This document shows, piece after piece, positions 11,734 through 23,245 of a DNA stretch of 64,000 nt (position 1 is the first letter of the stretch; every line of letters starts with the position of its first letter). Where the stretch lies: assembly GCA_942486035.1 (NCBI GenBank), contig CALNXK010000102.1:324501-388500 (forward strand), written 5' to 3'. A program made the translations under genes and the position numbers. This DNA comes from Porites lobata (taxonomy: Eukaryota > Cnidaria > Anthozoa > Scleractinia > Poritidae). The notes under the pieces were generated by a model. That model was given only the letters and a program-made list of their open reading frames with translations, was not told the DNA's origin and ran no database searches.

Positions 11734-11950
11734 TTTGAGGCAAAAAAATCGAAGAACTCTCGTCTGAGACTTGTTTATAGCAACGAAGCCGCCATCTTTA
11801 TTACCCACAGTGCCTTTTGGGTGCTTTATTTAGAATACCGTAGAACCGGGATTCTACGGTAGCAGTTCTGATTGGTTTAGTTTTGTCCAATGAAATTATT
11901 AGTTCTCTGGTTCGCGCCATTTGAGGAAAATCTGCTCAAACCGAAGCAAA
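11734..11950. promoter_or_regulatory. putative bidirectional promoter between UPF0728 and PARP genes
   Basis: The interval separates the UPF0728 start codon from the first plausible transcribed sequence of the plus-strand gene. It contains a perfect 10-bp-arm palindrome, TACCGTAGAA-6-TTCTACGGTA (11836-11861), and two CCAAT-type motifs in opposite orientation (attgg about 11870, ccaat about 11888). Promoter role is inferred from position and divergence. Confidence 0.45.
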
Positions 11951-12063
11951 ATGGAGCGCGATCGGGGTGAAGAACATTCCCTGTTTTTCTCGTCAATACC
12001 ATACAGCTGAGATCTAAATGGTACCCGATTTCCTTCTGGCTGCTCAGATTTTGCAAAGGATTG
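11951..12063 (+). promoter_or_regulatory. possible 5' UTR exon of the PARP gene with short upstream ORF
   Basis: An ATG at 11951 opens a 19-codon frame (MERDRGEEHSLFF...) ending in TGA. The sequence continues to a strong donor, GATTG|GTAAGTA at 12064. The next good acceptor in the right place is CTACCAG at 13541-13547, directly before the PARP start codon. A spliced 5' leader with an upstream ORF is plausible; no transcript evidence is available. Confidence 0.35.
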
Positions 12064-13547
12064 GTAAGTATATTATTATTTTGCTTGAAAAAGTGAGATC
12101 TACATCGTAATGGCGCGCGCTCACTTGTCGGTTCCGCTGTTCTAGGCGCTAGGCTGCGATTTCAATCTCAAAAGTTAATCGTTTTTCTCCGTTTTGTCGT
12201 TAATCCATTATCAAATCGGTATAAAAAAGGCAAGATCTATCGCGATACCTTCTTTAACTATACATCAGCAGCTGATAACAATGAATCCTCCACAAAAGGG
12301 ATCGAGCTGATCTATATGAAGGAGATCAACCCACTCGGTAAGCTTACATGAAATCGAATCGAAAGAACGCTTCGTTCGAGCGATCTTTTTCTTTGCTGTT
12401 TCCACTGGCCTGGCCGCACGTCAAACCCAGGGATCTCTTACAGAGCTTGTTAACAGGCTATATATACAACTTTTATATTGCGCGGATTGTGCACTTGGGA
12501 ATTTAAAAGGGGGACATTCTATTCGTATGTACAATTTCAAAACCGCCCATCCCCCCCACCGGGGCAAACCCCGTGCATTTGACTGAAACTTTGTTACATA
12601 CATTGGGGAATTTGACCTAAAATGAGGCCAGCCCAGTCAAGCATTCCACGTTTGTGTTAACGCTGGTTGTCACAAGCAAAAGGATTTCGTAATTCTTTCC
12701 GCACTTTATAGGACCATTCAGCATGTGCACCACATTCATGGGTCATTGCTCCTATATTCACTGTTTTGTTGAAGCATTTGAGAGCCTTTGAAAAAGCCCG
12801 TTCAATGTGGGCTTTCTAGAATAAACAATTTTCTTAAAATGAAAAAACGTCTGTAAGACAGCTTTCCAAGACTTCGGACATTTCGGCTGCATTTAGTAGG
12901 ATATTTAAAGGGTTTGACGAATGGGAAAACTTTTGAAGAGTTCCTGGCGGGTGGGCGGTTTGACCATCTAAACTGCCAACATACTGGGGAATTTGACCAA
13001 ATTTTTTCAGAAAAGTGAAACGGCCAGGAGGGGGGGGGATGGTTATGGGCGGGTTTGGAATTGACTAAGTCATTAGCCGCACCCCCACCCTGCTAAGTAC
13101 AGTACATTTTGGAGAGAAGGGTTGTAACTTTTTCTCAATAGAAGCCAAAAAATTTTTGCCCCTTCTGACTTCTCATTCATGTCTCAAAGTGTGCCAACAA
13201 AAAATAAATAATGAAGATTTTTAGGGGGTGTGGGTAAAAATGGAACATCTAAAGTTAAATGGTAGTACCTATGTGTTTGGAATTGGTTGAGATTTCATAA
13301 TCAATCATCAGAAATAATCGGATTGAACCAACTGATGGATCATGGACTATAATCGGAAAAATCTCCTACTGTAATAAGTTATTCCAATTCACAGGCTACC
13401 AAATAAAAATCAGTGTTTCTCAAATTATTTTCAAGAACAAAATGCGTAGTTGAGCATATAACTTGTAGTTACTTCTTGGAATTATTTTATAGGTGTTGTG
13501 TATGTTTTTTGTGAAAGTGTAAGTAAATTGGTTGTTTCCTCTACCAG
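12064..13547. other. putative 5' UTR intron with a dispersed repeat
   Basis: Between 12490 and 13110 there is a diverged repeat with several ggggaatttgac blocks and C/G runs, probably an old transposon. No exon was recognised elsewhere in the interval. Confidence 0.35.
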
Positions 13548-13595
13548 TTTAAATCCAGGGCCAGCAGCAGCAAAAGCAACTTATCTTCTTCCTAT

Positions 13596-16500
13596 ATGAT
13601 CTCTGCCATGGAGAGCTTTGAAGAGGAACTCTCCTCTCTATCTGAAATGTTCCCAGAGTGTGATGAGAATAAACTGAGGGGCTACCTGGAGATGTTTAAA
13701 GATGATCCTAACCACATGACATCAATAATCAACATGCTGTTAGAGAATGGAAACACAGATGGCACTCATCAGAACCAAGAACAAACTTCATCACGTGAGC
13801 GGGGTTTGAAACGAAGTGCAAGCACTGGTGAAGACAGCCTATCTAGCAAAGTTTCAAAGTGCGATTTCAGCAGAAAGAATGAGAATGAATTAACAAGTCC
13901 AACTAGAATGGCCTGCACTTCTAAAAGTTCCTCCTCTCCTGCTAAAAATCGTCAACAATCCTGGAAGCATGACTTTCTTGACCACAAAACTAGCTCTTCC
14001 ATTGATGATGATGATGATATAGTTTTAGTGAAGAGTGTAGCAAGCTCTCCCAAGCCAGGTTTTTACCGCTCAAGTGGTTCTGACTCTGGTATAAGTTCTC
14101 CTCAGAAAAGTGGTGGTATCTGCATACGGTACAAGGGTGGGGCTCTTCATCCATCCATGAATAAATCAAAAAGGTCACAGATTGTGGAAATTGACTGCGA
14201 TGATAGTAAAGATGGCAAATCTCGTTTATTAAGTAGCCAGTCACCCGCCAAAAGAAGTTTGAGTGCGTCTAAAGGTTTCACGTCAGCCACTGAAATATCT
14301 CAGGAAAACGATGATGATTTACCCATGTATGGTACAAGTGCTGGTGCTACACCTCACAAAAAGGATAATGCAAGTTCTTCATCACAATCCCAGGATAAAA
14401 ACCAAGTTGAAGTAGTTTCATCATCTGGAAACAGTAGCCATTCATCTGTTGCAGAAGTTCTAACAGATCTTGAGATTCTCAAAAAGGTTTTTCCCGATTC
14501 TGACCATGAATATATTGATTCGCTTTTACATAAGTATGCTGATCAACCTAATAGAGTAGCTTTGGTGGGTAAAGAGCTTAGCAGTAAACCAGACTCTCAG
14601 AGTGTGAAAAAGAAAGCGATACAAACGGTGCCATGGTTTTGGCAGACTGAAGAAGGAAAGCTTGTCCCATTTACTGACTCAGAATGTAACTTTTTGGAAA
14701 AAGAGTACATTCACTGTGACACATCTCACTCTAGTACAGCATCTGTAAAGATTAGGATGCCTGGCTCGACAAAAACTTACGACCTTAACTTTGCAGGCAT
14801 GACGATGACTTGTGACAAAGGTCAGAAAACTCCAATCATTCGTGCTCCACTGGGGAGTGATAACAACAAACAGATTGGGTAAGTCAAAAGCTGTGTAGTT
14901 ATATAGAGGATATTACAAGGTGGCGCGAAGGTATGAATTTTATTTTTTGAGTGGCAAAACAATAATTATTTTACGAATGAGTCCAGCGAGTGGTTAAAAT
15001 ATTGTTTTTGCCACGAGAAAATAAAATTCATATCTTCAAGCCGCTGTGTAATGTTATTTTTATTAAGACAAAAAGACATTGATAAAATAATAGAGGGAAA
15101 TTACCGAAATTACATCATTGATATTAAAACTCACGTGTGAAATTATGGAAAATAAACCACTCAGGTCCCGGATGTAGTTTTTATGAATTTTATGAGTGGT
15201 ATATTTTCCAGTAAAACACTCGTGTCTATTTAATAAATGGTATTAAGGCCTCCAGGTTCAAGTTGCCGAGGATATGCTCTTTTCAGGGTGAGATGAAATT
15301 GTGCAAATGTCAGCTGGCCAAATAGATCATTTTACAGTTGTGGGCTAAGTATCCTAGCTTTGAGTGAACATGAGGTTGAGGTTGACCTTGTTTTGATACA
15401 AAACTCTTTCCTTTTCTTATGGAAATTAAGTTTAACAAAATTAATATAGTTAGCATCAGCACAACATGACTTACATAATAAAGCAGGAAGGTTGTATCAA
15501 AACAAGGTCAACTCCAGCCTCTTTTCCACCTGTAACTGTAAAATGGGCTATTGGCACATTGTTGTTTTAGTTTACCAGGCTGGAATCCGAGGAACTAGCC
15601 TATAAAAGGTTACAAACTTTGATTGTCCCCCCTGCGCCATAAACTCACTTGTTATCAGAATTTTTAACTTACCAGAATTCCTTTCTTGACAGGAAGGGTG
15701 ATTTTCTGCTGGCAAGTGTAACAAAATGAGTGTAAAATGTTTTTCTGACACATCACTGGGAGCCTGGGTATAGGTCATGTGACCGAAAGGCAGGCAGATG
15801 CTTTTGTTCCATCCGCCATTACTAACCTGCCCACCCACCCACCCACTCGCCCTAAGATTTCAGTTTTGTAGGCTGTTTAAATGCAATGCATAACTTTTAA
15901 GGGGTATGTTATGTGTTTATTTTTATGAACTTGGAATAAAGGTCAGGCTGTGGCGGTTGGCTTGGCATGGTTACCAGTGGTGTGTGAGAAATACCATAAA
16001 ATTCCTACAATAAGCCCCGGGGCTTATTTTTTTCAAAGGCCCTTTTTGAGGGGCTTATTTTTGGAGGGGCTTATCTAGGGAAGGAAATTTGCGTTTCGAA
16101 ATTGATTGGGTTAGCCTTATAGTTGGAAGTAAATTTACCATTTTTGCTTTGTTTTACCTTGTATTTGAGGGCAATTTTCCAAGTACAGCTGCTGGGGCAC
16201 TTTATATTTGAAGGGGTGATTTAACGGAGGGTTTTTGGCGTTAGGAGTTTGGGGGGCTTATATTTGGAGGGGTTTATACATGGAGGGGCTTAACGTCAGA
16301 ATTTTTACGGTATTCATTATCTTCATTGTTGTTGTTGCAGTGGTAAAAATCTAGTACCACAAGAAGCACTTTCGCTGCCACCAGACTGGCAACAGCAAAT
16401 TGAAAATGTTCAACTGATAAGCGTGCGTCCAGGTTCTGCCGAGTGGGACCATGTTCAGCGAAGCCTTAAAAGAAGTTTGAGGGAAGCTCAAGTCACTAAT

Positions 16501-17902
16501 GTACAGCGTGTACAAAACAAGTGGCTGTACAGAAAGTATGCTATACAGCGGCATTTGATCAAAGACAAAAATGGTTAGTGGTTAACAGTAAAGTGGAAGC
16601 TCTCGTGACGACGACACCCTCGGAATGTGAAAAAGGTGTCCGTAACTGGAGCTGGCCGCTTAACCCTTTAAGCCCCAATATCCACATACAAATTCTCCAA
16701 ACTGATCTCCATACATTTCCTTCATGAATGAGTTGAGAGAATTTGATAAAAGATCAAGGCATTTTCCCTTAGGTGATCATTTTATTAATTCTCATAATCT
16801 AATCTCTTGACATTGTATGGATATTGTTAGGAGAAAATTGACGTTAGTCACTATTGGGACTTAAAGGTTAAGAGAACGTTAAAATACAGAGTTTGTATGG
16901 GAGATGAGTGAAACAAGGTTTTGTGAAGGCGGCCATATACAGAGCTGTCTGCTTACGAGAGTGCCCATTAGAAGAGCTTCTACTGTACAATTCTGTATGT
17001 TTTGTTTGAATAATGTTATTAAATATTATCAGCGTGCAAAGAAAGTAGGATCTGATAGCCCGGGGCTTAGGTGGATTTTGCTATTGGGCTAGTGAATTCT
17101 GTTGTTCACTTTCCCGATGGGCAAGTGAGGTTTTTTGAGCAATTCGAATAACAGAACAAGTTGCAAGCAGCAGGGATCAACTTTGAAAACTTGATCAACT
17201 TTTTGAAAACTGTTCAGCCTAACAAAACTGTTAGGCTGAACAGTTTTCAAAAATCCTAATTTCAATCCATTTCAATCTTCTTCAGTTTTGCCCATCCGTG
17301 ACATCTGTTGTTTCTGTTATGTTATTTTAACCTTCCTTTAAAGTTTTAAGCGGTTATTTTTATGTTTCTCTTAATTTAACGGACATTTTGTAATTTCCTA
17401 ATTTGGCTGAATTTCATGACACAGCTCCTTTAAATCTCAAACCATTCCCTACTGTTTTGAAGGAATTTGAATAGTAAAGTAAGTTGTACTTTTCTTAACA
17501 GGATCCACATGCATTAATGAGAAAGAATTATTTCATGGCACCAGACATACAAATCCAGATGTCATCTGGAAAGGAGAGGATGGATTCGACATGCGGCATT
17601 CTGCAGACGGTATGTGGGGGCGTGGAACGTACTTTGCCTCTGAGGCTTCTTACTGCCATCAGGGCTTTGTTTATTACGATCCACAGAAGAAGCACTTCCA
17701 GCTATTCCTGGCCCATGTTTTAACAGGAGACAGTATTTCCTTACTCCCTAACAGGGACATAAGAATGCCACCCCCGAAGAGAGGCTCCGACATTCGTTAT
17801 GACAGCATCAATGGTATTACCAGTGGTTGTACAGTGTACATTACCTACAAACTTGACATGGCATATCCAGCTTATCTTATAACTTACACTATAAGCAATT
17901 GA
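13596..17902 (+). CDS. CUE-CUE-WWE-PARP mono-ADP-ribosyltransferase, three coding exons
   Basis: Coding exons 13596-14878, 16341-16573 and 17502-17902 join in frame (1917 nt, 638 residues, TGA at 17900). Residues ~8-52 are a CUE-type ubiquitin-binding domain (SEMFP...MLLENG). Residues 136-145, IDDDDDIVLV, look like a SUMO-interacting motif. Residues ~290-328 are a second CUE-like domain (KKVFPDSDHEYIDSLL). Residues ~345-417 are a WWE domain (PWFWQTEEGKLVPF...TYDLNFAGMTMT). Residues ~430-638 are the PARP catalytic domain: ELFHGT carries the NAD-binding His, GRGTYFA the Tyr, and YPAYLITY places Ile where poly-ADP-ribosylating members have Glu. The family rule therefore predicts mono-ADP-ribosylation (PARP10/11/12/14 group). 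The second ATG (13608) has the better Kozak context, gccATGG, so the true start may be four codons later. The middle linker is Ser-rich and probably disordered. Confidence 0.92.
14910..15240. mobile_element. inverted-repeat MITE(s) in PARP intron
   Basis: 14914-14950 (ggtggcgcgaaggtatgaat) pairs with 15015-15055 (attcatatcttcaagccgc), a hairpin of about 140 bp. A second imperfect inverted repeat built on actcacgtgt/acactcgtgt and ggaaaataaaccactca lies at 15130-15230. Non-coding. Confidence 0.7.
15301..15560. mobile_element. MITE with inverted arms in PARP intron
   Basis: Outer arms around cattttacagttg / aactgtaaaatgg and inner arms gttgaccttgttttgata / tatcaaaacaaggtcaac are reverse complements. 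The loop between them is about 90 bp. No ORF. Confidence 0.7.
15988..16314. mobile_element. DNA transposon, TACCGTAAAATTC family, copy 1 (in PARP intron)
   Basis: It ends in TTTTTACGGTA at the right and has repeated ggggcttatttttggagg motifs inside both ends. The inverted copy at 39149-39474 aligns over the whole length, including the middle gcaattttccaagtac block. About 325 bp, non-coding. The right end lies only ~27 bases before the splice acceptor of the second coding exon. Confidence 0.8.
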
Positions 17903-18410
17903 AAGGGGGCAGAAATAAGGCCCCGAGTGACTCCTAAAAATATGAAATTCTCTTTGTGACTTCGAAGCATGTATAAGGAAACGTAGCAGTTGAAAAATGT
18001 AGCAAGATATCAGAGTCACTTGCAGGGTTATTCTAGGCAGTTGAAGTGCTACATGGAAATGGCCCTAAGTAACTTCTTAGACAAACCCCTGCATTCTTCT
18101 TGAAAATAGACTCTTCCACAAGGTTTTTCAACTTTTGAGAAAGAGCAGCAAGTTAATATCTATCAATACTGCTGGAAAGAGTGCCTTAAAATAATGTAAC
18201 TTAGCAAGTTTTAACAAACTTGCCCCCCCCAACATACAAATCAGTTCTAATCACTCCAAATTTGGCAGCTTTATTGATTTTAAGGCATTCTGTCCAGTCG
18301 CGTTGACATTTTTTCGCTAACTCGTCCCAGTCAGAAGTTGAAAAAACAATGGAAGGGTCTTAGTATATACTTGTGAAATAAGGGAGAATGATTGTTGTTT
18401 CCATTGTCGT
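17903..18410. other. 3' flank of the PARP gene
   Basis: AT-rich sequence after the stop codon, presumably 3' UTR and flank. AATAAA-type signals occur at about 18463, but the transcript end cannot be fixed from sequence. No other gene is visible. Confidence 0.4.
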
Positions 18411-19454
18411 TTTCTGTGCTGATTGTTTATGACTTGAGACCATTTAGGTCTACTTAGATCAAGAATAAAAATATTACAAACAGTAAAATTTAAATCAGAA
18501 GCTAACCAGTTAGGGAGAACAAAATGTACAGTCCATGCAATCTTGAAGTCAAAGTCTCTATTCAAATGATATCGGAATGACTTTCATTCTGGAACAAGTT
18601 CATTTCATCTCCATGTATTTCTCTGTATTTGTTTACATGATACTGAAACAAACTTTTATCCAGTGCAAGTCATTCCAGACTGAGCTCCAGATTGAAAATC
18701 GCAAATCATGCAGTCTGGGGCAAGTGGCGCACAGTGTATGTGTGTCTGATTGAAAACCACATGAGTGAGAATGCCCTTTTTGAGCCAGTCGATTTTATCA
18801 TGTGAATGTTTTACGCTATCCTCTCTGGAACTAAACTAATTCCTGAATGAAATTCAATTCCGGAATAAAAGTCATTTCCAGTTTCAATTAAACAGCCCCT
18901 AACATGTCTGTCATAATTTAACTTTAAGCGTAACATAGTTAAGATAAGAACCTGCTCGATCATGCTTGGCTTAACAGGTTCTTAGTTTATGCCTATTGAA
19001 AATGGAAAATTTCTACCAGCAGGTTCTGAAACCACTAGGTTCTTACTTTTTTTTTCCTTTTTTTTTACTGTATTGCTCTCCAAAGTTGGATGGCAATGTA
19101 TGAGAAAGATTTTTTCTAAGCAGATCAAAGTGGATGAAAGTGAATTTTGAAACAAATTAATGATATTTTTGTATTTGGTAGACTTTGATTAGCTAGCTTT
19201 CCTACCTATGATTGTTTGAGTTTATGTAACGATTTTTTGTTTTTAAATTCTAAATTCTGAAGTGTTAATGAATTTTATTGTTGCTCTTTTAAACCTTTTA
19301 CATTTTAAAGACTGAGTAATGATAGTGTGAGTATAATCTTGACAACCTCATTCTCAGGCTCTCTCTTTAGGAGGAGTTTAAAAGAGACGGGCGTTTTTTC
19401 ACATAACTGTATATAACGAACTTCTCAAGACTAATATGCTTTCTGCGAAAAGGC

Positions 19455-19640
19455 GAAAAAGGTAAAGGCTCACTCGAGCCAAAGGCCGAAACGGCCGCAG
19501 CTTATCCCGGTTTCCTTAACATGAATCATGTGCAGGAGTATTGCTACTTCCCCCCCGTCCCCGGGCGGGATGCTAGTCCACCGCAGACTTTCCCCCAGCA
19601 GTGTGTCGCCGGTACCCATGTATACACCAGGGTGTTTGTT
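19455..19640. repeat. dispersed repeat in the flank of P450 copy 1
   Basis: A GC-richer island with the motifs cagcttatcccggtttcc and gtcgccggtacccatgtata, ending near a T-rich tract at 19650. It is absent from the corresponding places in units 2 and 3, so it inserted after duplication. Family not named. Confidence 0.5.
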
Positions 19641-20601
19641 TGTTTGTTTTTTTTTTTCAATCTTAACTGATGTCAGATTCCTTACCTTGAACTTGACTTT
19701 GAAAAAGACAGACTGAAAAGATGCAATGTGCAAACTCTTGTTAATGAAGCAGGAAACTTAATAGCGTGAATGATTTTGCTCTCTATATTTCGCTATTTCC
19801 TAATATTTTGAGCAATTGTAATACGGAGCGTCTATTAGTCAGGGGGCGTTTATTAGAGACGGGCGTCTAGTACAAACATGAAAGCGTAGGGGGACGTTCA
19901 TTTTAGCGTCTATAAGATCATTTACGGCACCGCTGAGTTAAAGTGCATATGACACCATCTCGAGGCCTTAATGTTATATTTTCCTCCACTTTGGCTGTTT
20001 GACCAGGTAGAATCTAAAACTTGAATTCTCTGAGGACCCTTGACATAACAACTTTAGCCTCGAATTGAGCTAACGTTTTTCCAAGGCATGATCTAGGTCC
20101 CAGGAAAAATGGAAAATATACGGACTGCCTCATGGCGTCTTTGCGAGTCGGAGAAAAGCGATCTGGATCAAAATCGTCTGGAGTTTCCCAAAATTCAGGA
20201 GACTTGTGAACATTAAAACAAGACACAATCATTATTGTTTTAGCTGGTATTTTGAAACCACCGAAAATCTCTTCCTTTTGGAGAATTCTATGGGCGGAAG
20301 GAACGGGAGGATATTTTCGCAGGGCTTCCTTCAGTGTCTGGTCAAGGTATTGAAGTTGGCCAAGATCTTCATACTCAACAGCGTCACGATGACCAAGAAC
20401 TTCATCCACCTCTTTCAAAATCCTGGCAAGACATTTTGACAAAATAAGTCACTGGAAAATACTAGACTCTGTATGGAATCGGTGGAGTTAATCTCGGAGG
20501 TATGAACGCTTCTTCTTATTGTTGGAAATGTTGAATCGTTCAAAGGGAGAAAAGTCTTACAGTCGGACGGCGAGAGTCAATTTTAGAGCATGGGTCGCTT
20601 T

Positions 20602-20840
20602 CAGGGGCGTAGCCTGCTTTTCGACTAGTTGTAGGCCTGGCAGACTTTCGTTTCCACATATCCTGAAAATTGCACTCATGACTAGTACGCACTGACCTCA
20701 CCAACACTTTGAGCTCTTAAGCTTTATAGCTCACCCCAGCAACGCATAATTTTTTACAAGCGGTAGAGTCAACTGTAGCGTGATCAAACCAAAAATTTGT
20801 AGGCCCAGGCCTACAGGTCTATGGGCTGGCTACACCCCTG
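20602..20840. mobile_element. hAT-like MITE in intron 3 of P450 copy 1
   Basis: Terminal inverted ends CAGGGGCGTAGCC at 20602 and GGCTACACCCCTG ending at 20840, with a tgtaggcc repeat inside each side. The interior is non-coding. The flanking duplication is not clear. Confidence 0.7.
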
Positions 20841-21029
20841 ACTTTAGCTTTTGAGCCTAGTGGACAACAACAAAAAAGTCGAACGAAGCATCTCACTTGA
20901 AATGCGGGATTCGGTATTTTGAAAGCAATATGGGGTCGAGATTGGGGATTAAGCGAACGTTTGTGTCAGAATGATAGGATTGAAGAACCCTATTGCACAG
21001 TAATTTTCAAAGGGTTATAATAACTCTTC

Positions 21030-21110
21030 TAGGTTCCCTCGAATCTCAATGTTTCCCACTGCTCCGCCTCGGGAAACATTGAGATTCTCGGTTAATTTAA
21101 CTCTCCTTCC
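21030..21110. mobile_element. partial palindromic MITE, GGGAAACATTGAG family
   Basis: The hairpin gaatctcaatgtttccc / gggaaacattgagattc is shared with the longer copies at 21420-21545 and 27930-27995. Confidence 0.65.
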
Positions 21111-21219
21111 CTCCTCGTTCCCCAGCATACAGACATCTATAAAATTTCGTGACTTTTTGGAGCAATACCTTTGCCTGCTTTAGACCTGTCACCTTTCGAC
21201 CTTGCAAGTTTACTAATAG

Positions 21220-21309
21220 GCTGCTACACAGCCGTTTTTAGAGTCGTCACGCAACGCTCCTCCCCACGAGCGTTGCGTGACGACACTAAAAACGGCTGTG
21301 TAGCAGACT
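21220..21309. mobile_element. near-perfect palindromic MITE
   Basis: The arms ctgctacacagccgttttta and the complementary taaaaacggctgtgtagcag fold into a hairpin of about 88 bp with a very short loop. The 13-bp direct repeat AGTTTACTAATAG flanks it (21207-21219 and 21310-21322). A long duplication of this kind fits Mutator-like elements (9-11 bp) better than hAT. Confidence 0.8.
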
Positions 21310-21419
21310 AGTTTACTAATAGCTATTGTATAACAATTTTGGTCTCAGATGTACCGATTTTCATCGATTTATTGGTTGACAAATCGATACCGATTTTTAT
21401 CGATTGACTACTGCGGGAA

Positions 21420-21545
21420 GACTGGTCCCTCGGGAAACAGTTAATTTTGTTTCCCTCGAATCTCAATCTCAATGTTTCCCGAGGCGGAGCTGTGGGAAAC
21501 ATTGAAATTCTCGGGAAACAAAATTAACTGATTCCCTTGGGAGCA
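21420..21545. mobile_element. palindromic MITE, GGGAAACATTGAG family
   Basis: The outer arms ctggtccctcgggaaacag and ctgattcccttgggag, and the inner arms around aatctcaatgtttccc, make a hairpin of about 125 bp. It lies immediately 5' of the exon 3 donor side of P450 copy 1. A further piece is at 27930-27995. Confidence 0.75.
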
Positions 21546-23114
21546 GTGTTTAATGCCACATACCTTTCTTCAATCCTTGGATTGTTCAGAACTTCGTACA
21601 GAGTAAATGAGAGCTGACTCAAGGTTGTTTCTTGCCCTATTTGAGTTTAAAATGCAATACTAATCATTACATTCAAGAAACAGACAGGAAAAAAAAAACT
21701 AAAGAAAAGCGTTTGTTTTAGAACTTTTACTTTCATAATACCACTGACATCCAACGGGGGAGGGGTTACATAAAACCGTTTGGTAAACTGAAAATGGCTT
21801 AGAACGCGGTTTTGTTAAACACTGGCTAAACTCCAATGGGCTAGTTCAATTTGCACGAAGTCTAACTTAGACCGAGGTTTAAGAAATAATTGGACCTACA
21901 GATCTCTTTCTAGGTGGATTATTGTAAAAAGATAAATGTTTCTCCGGTCTACCCTGCTGCTTCTAATAACCTTTGTTTTGATAAAAGTGCTGAGCAAAGC
22001 GAAAATGACTTACTAAGAACACGGTTTCGTAAAACACTGGCTAAACTCAAACTCCGTTTAAATATCCTTCCCCTAAGTTTTTAAACGCAATGGGCCGGTT
22101 ATTTAAAGGGGTAAGGGTCGGTTATTTAAACGAAGCCTAAGTTCGGCCGCGGTTTAGCAAATCTTTGTACCTCTAGATATCTTTGTTTGTGTGTTATTGT
22201 AATAATTAAAAGTGCTTTTCCATGTTTTCGTCTTATGCTTTCATGAAACTTTTCACGATAAATGGTGTTTAGATAAAAGCGTTGGGCTAACTGAAAATGG
22301 CTTAGAACGCGGTTTTGTTTAACACTGGCTAAACTCCGTTCAAATAACAACAACAAGTCTATTCAGTATTACCATTTTGTATAGCTAAATTTAAGGAAAT
22401 GAAGATATAATGGAGTGGTGTATGTAATTAATTGTTCCTTTCGTCTTTCAAATGCTTGAGAGACGAAATTAGCAGTAAGCCTGCTGATATGTGAATAAGT
22501 ATTGTTAAAAAGAAAGAAAAAACTGGCGCTAGGATTCCGTTGTCAAGAGGCCTAGACATGATATAAACACGTGTCTTGAGTGTTTTGAACATTTTCAAAG
22601 ACGTCCCGGGGTATTCCACTTCATAGTATTTTAGGTGATGTATTTCCCTTTTTTGACGGTTTAACTCACTCCCTGCTTGTCTAGAAAATGCCTAATCCTG
22701 TCTATTTGAACTAACTGATTAAAACAAATGGGAGTGATTGGGTTATGTGAGTATTTCAAGAAAGACTCTGGTCTATTCCGTAAACAATTAATTGCATTAG
22801 GTGATTGATGGCTGGTACAAATGATAATTATATGTCTTGCCTTTCAGAAACTAGACTTCTCACCAAAGGTGTGGGAAAAAAATTGTCGTTGGTTGTGGCA
22901 AACATCTTTTTACTTCAAGTAACTCTACAAGTATCTTTTGACGTAGATGCCGAGACCGCCTCCGGACTTGCGATCACACGGAACTTCATTCATTTTCAAG
23001 AAAAGCACTCCATATATTTGCAAGGTAGAACTCTCGACCGGTTTCTGATATGGTAATAGATATTCTCCATTTGCGCATCTACATAATGTACCTTGTTCGC
23101 CCCCCCTCCCCCCC

Positions 23115-23245
23115 CCCCAAAAAAAAAATTTCTTAAGCTGAGCATTGTCTTCAATTTCTCCCGGGACGACTACAATACCCAGGAGAAATTAAAGACAAAG
23201 GTTATGTAAAACTTTGAGGGAAAACAAGGTACATTATCGGAGAGG
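23115..23245. mobile_element. MITE fragment of the aagcattgtcttcattttctc family
   Basis: It contains the family hairpin (gagcattgtcttcaatttctc / gagaaattaaagacaaagg), related to the copies at 36160-36365 and 36655-36815. A C-run and A-run at 23100-23130 sit at its left edge. Confidence 0.55.

Noticed and set aside
13990..14244. 84-codon minus-strand ORF
   Set aside because: Antisense to the Ser/Asp-rich linker of the PARP gene.
20206..20439. Plus-strand ORFs opposite P450 exon 4 (also 30748-31062 and 38797-39114)
   Set aside because: Antisense shadows of the conserved exon; they recur only because the exon is repeated.
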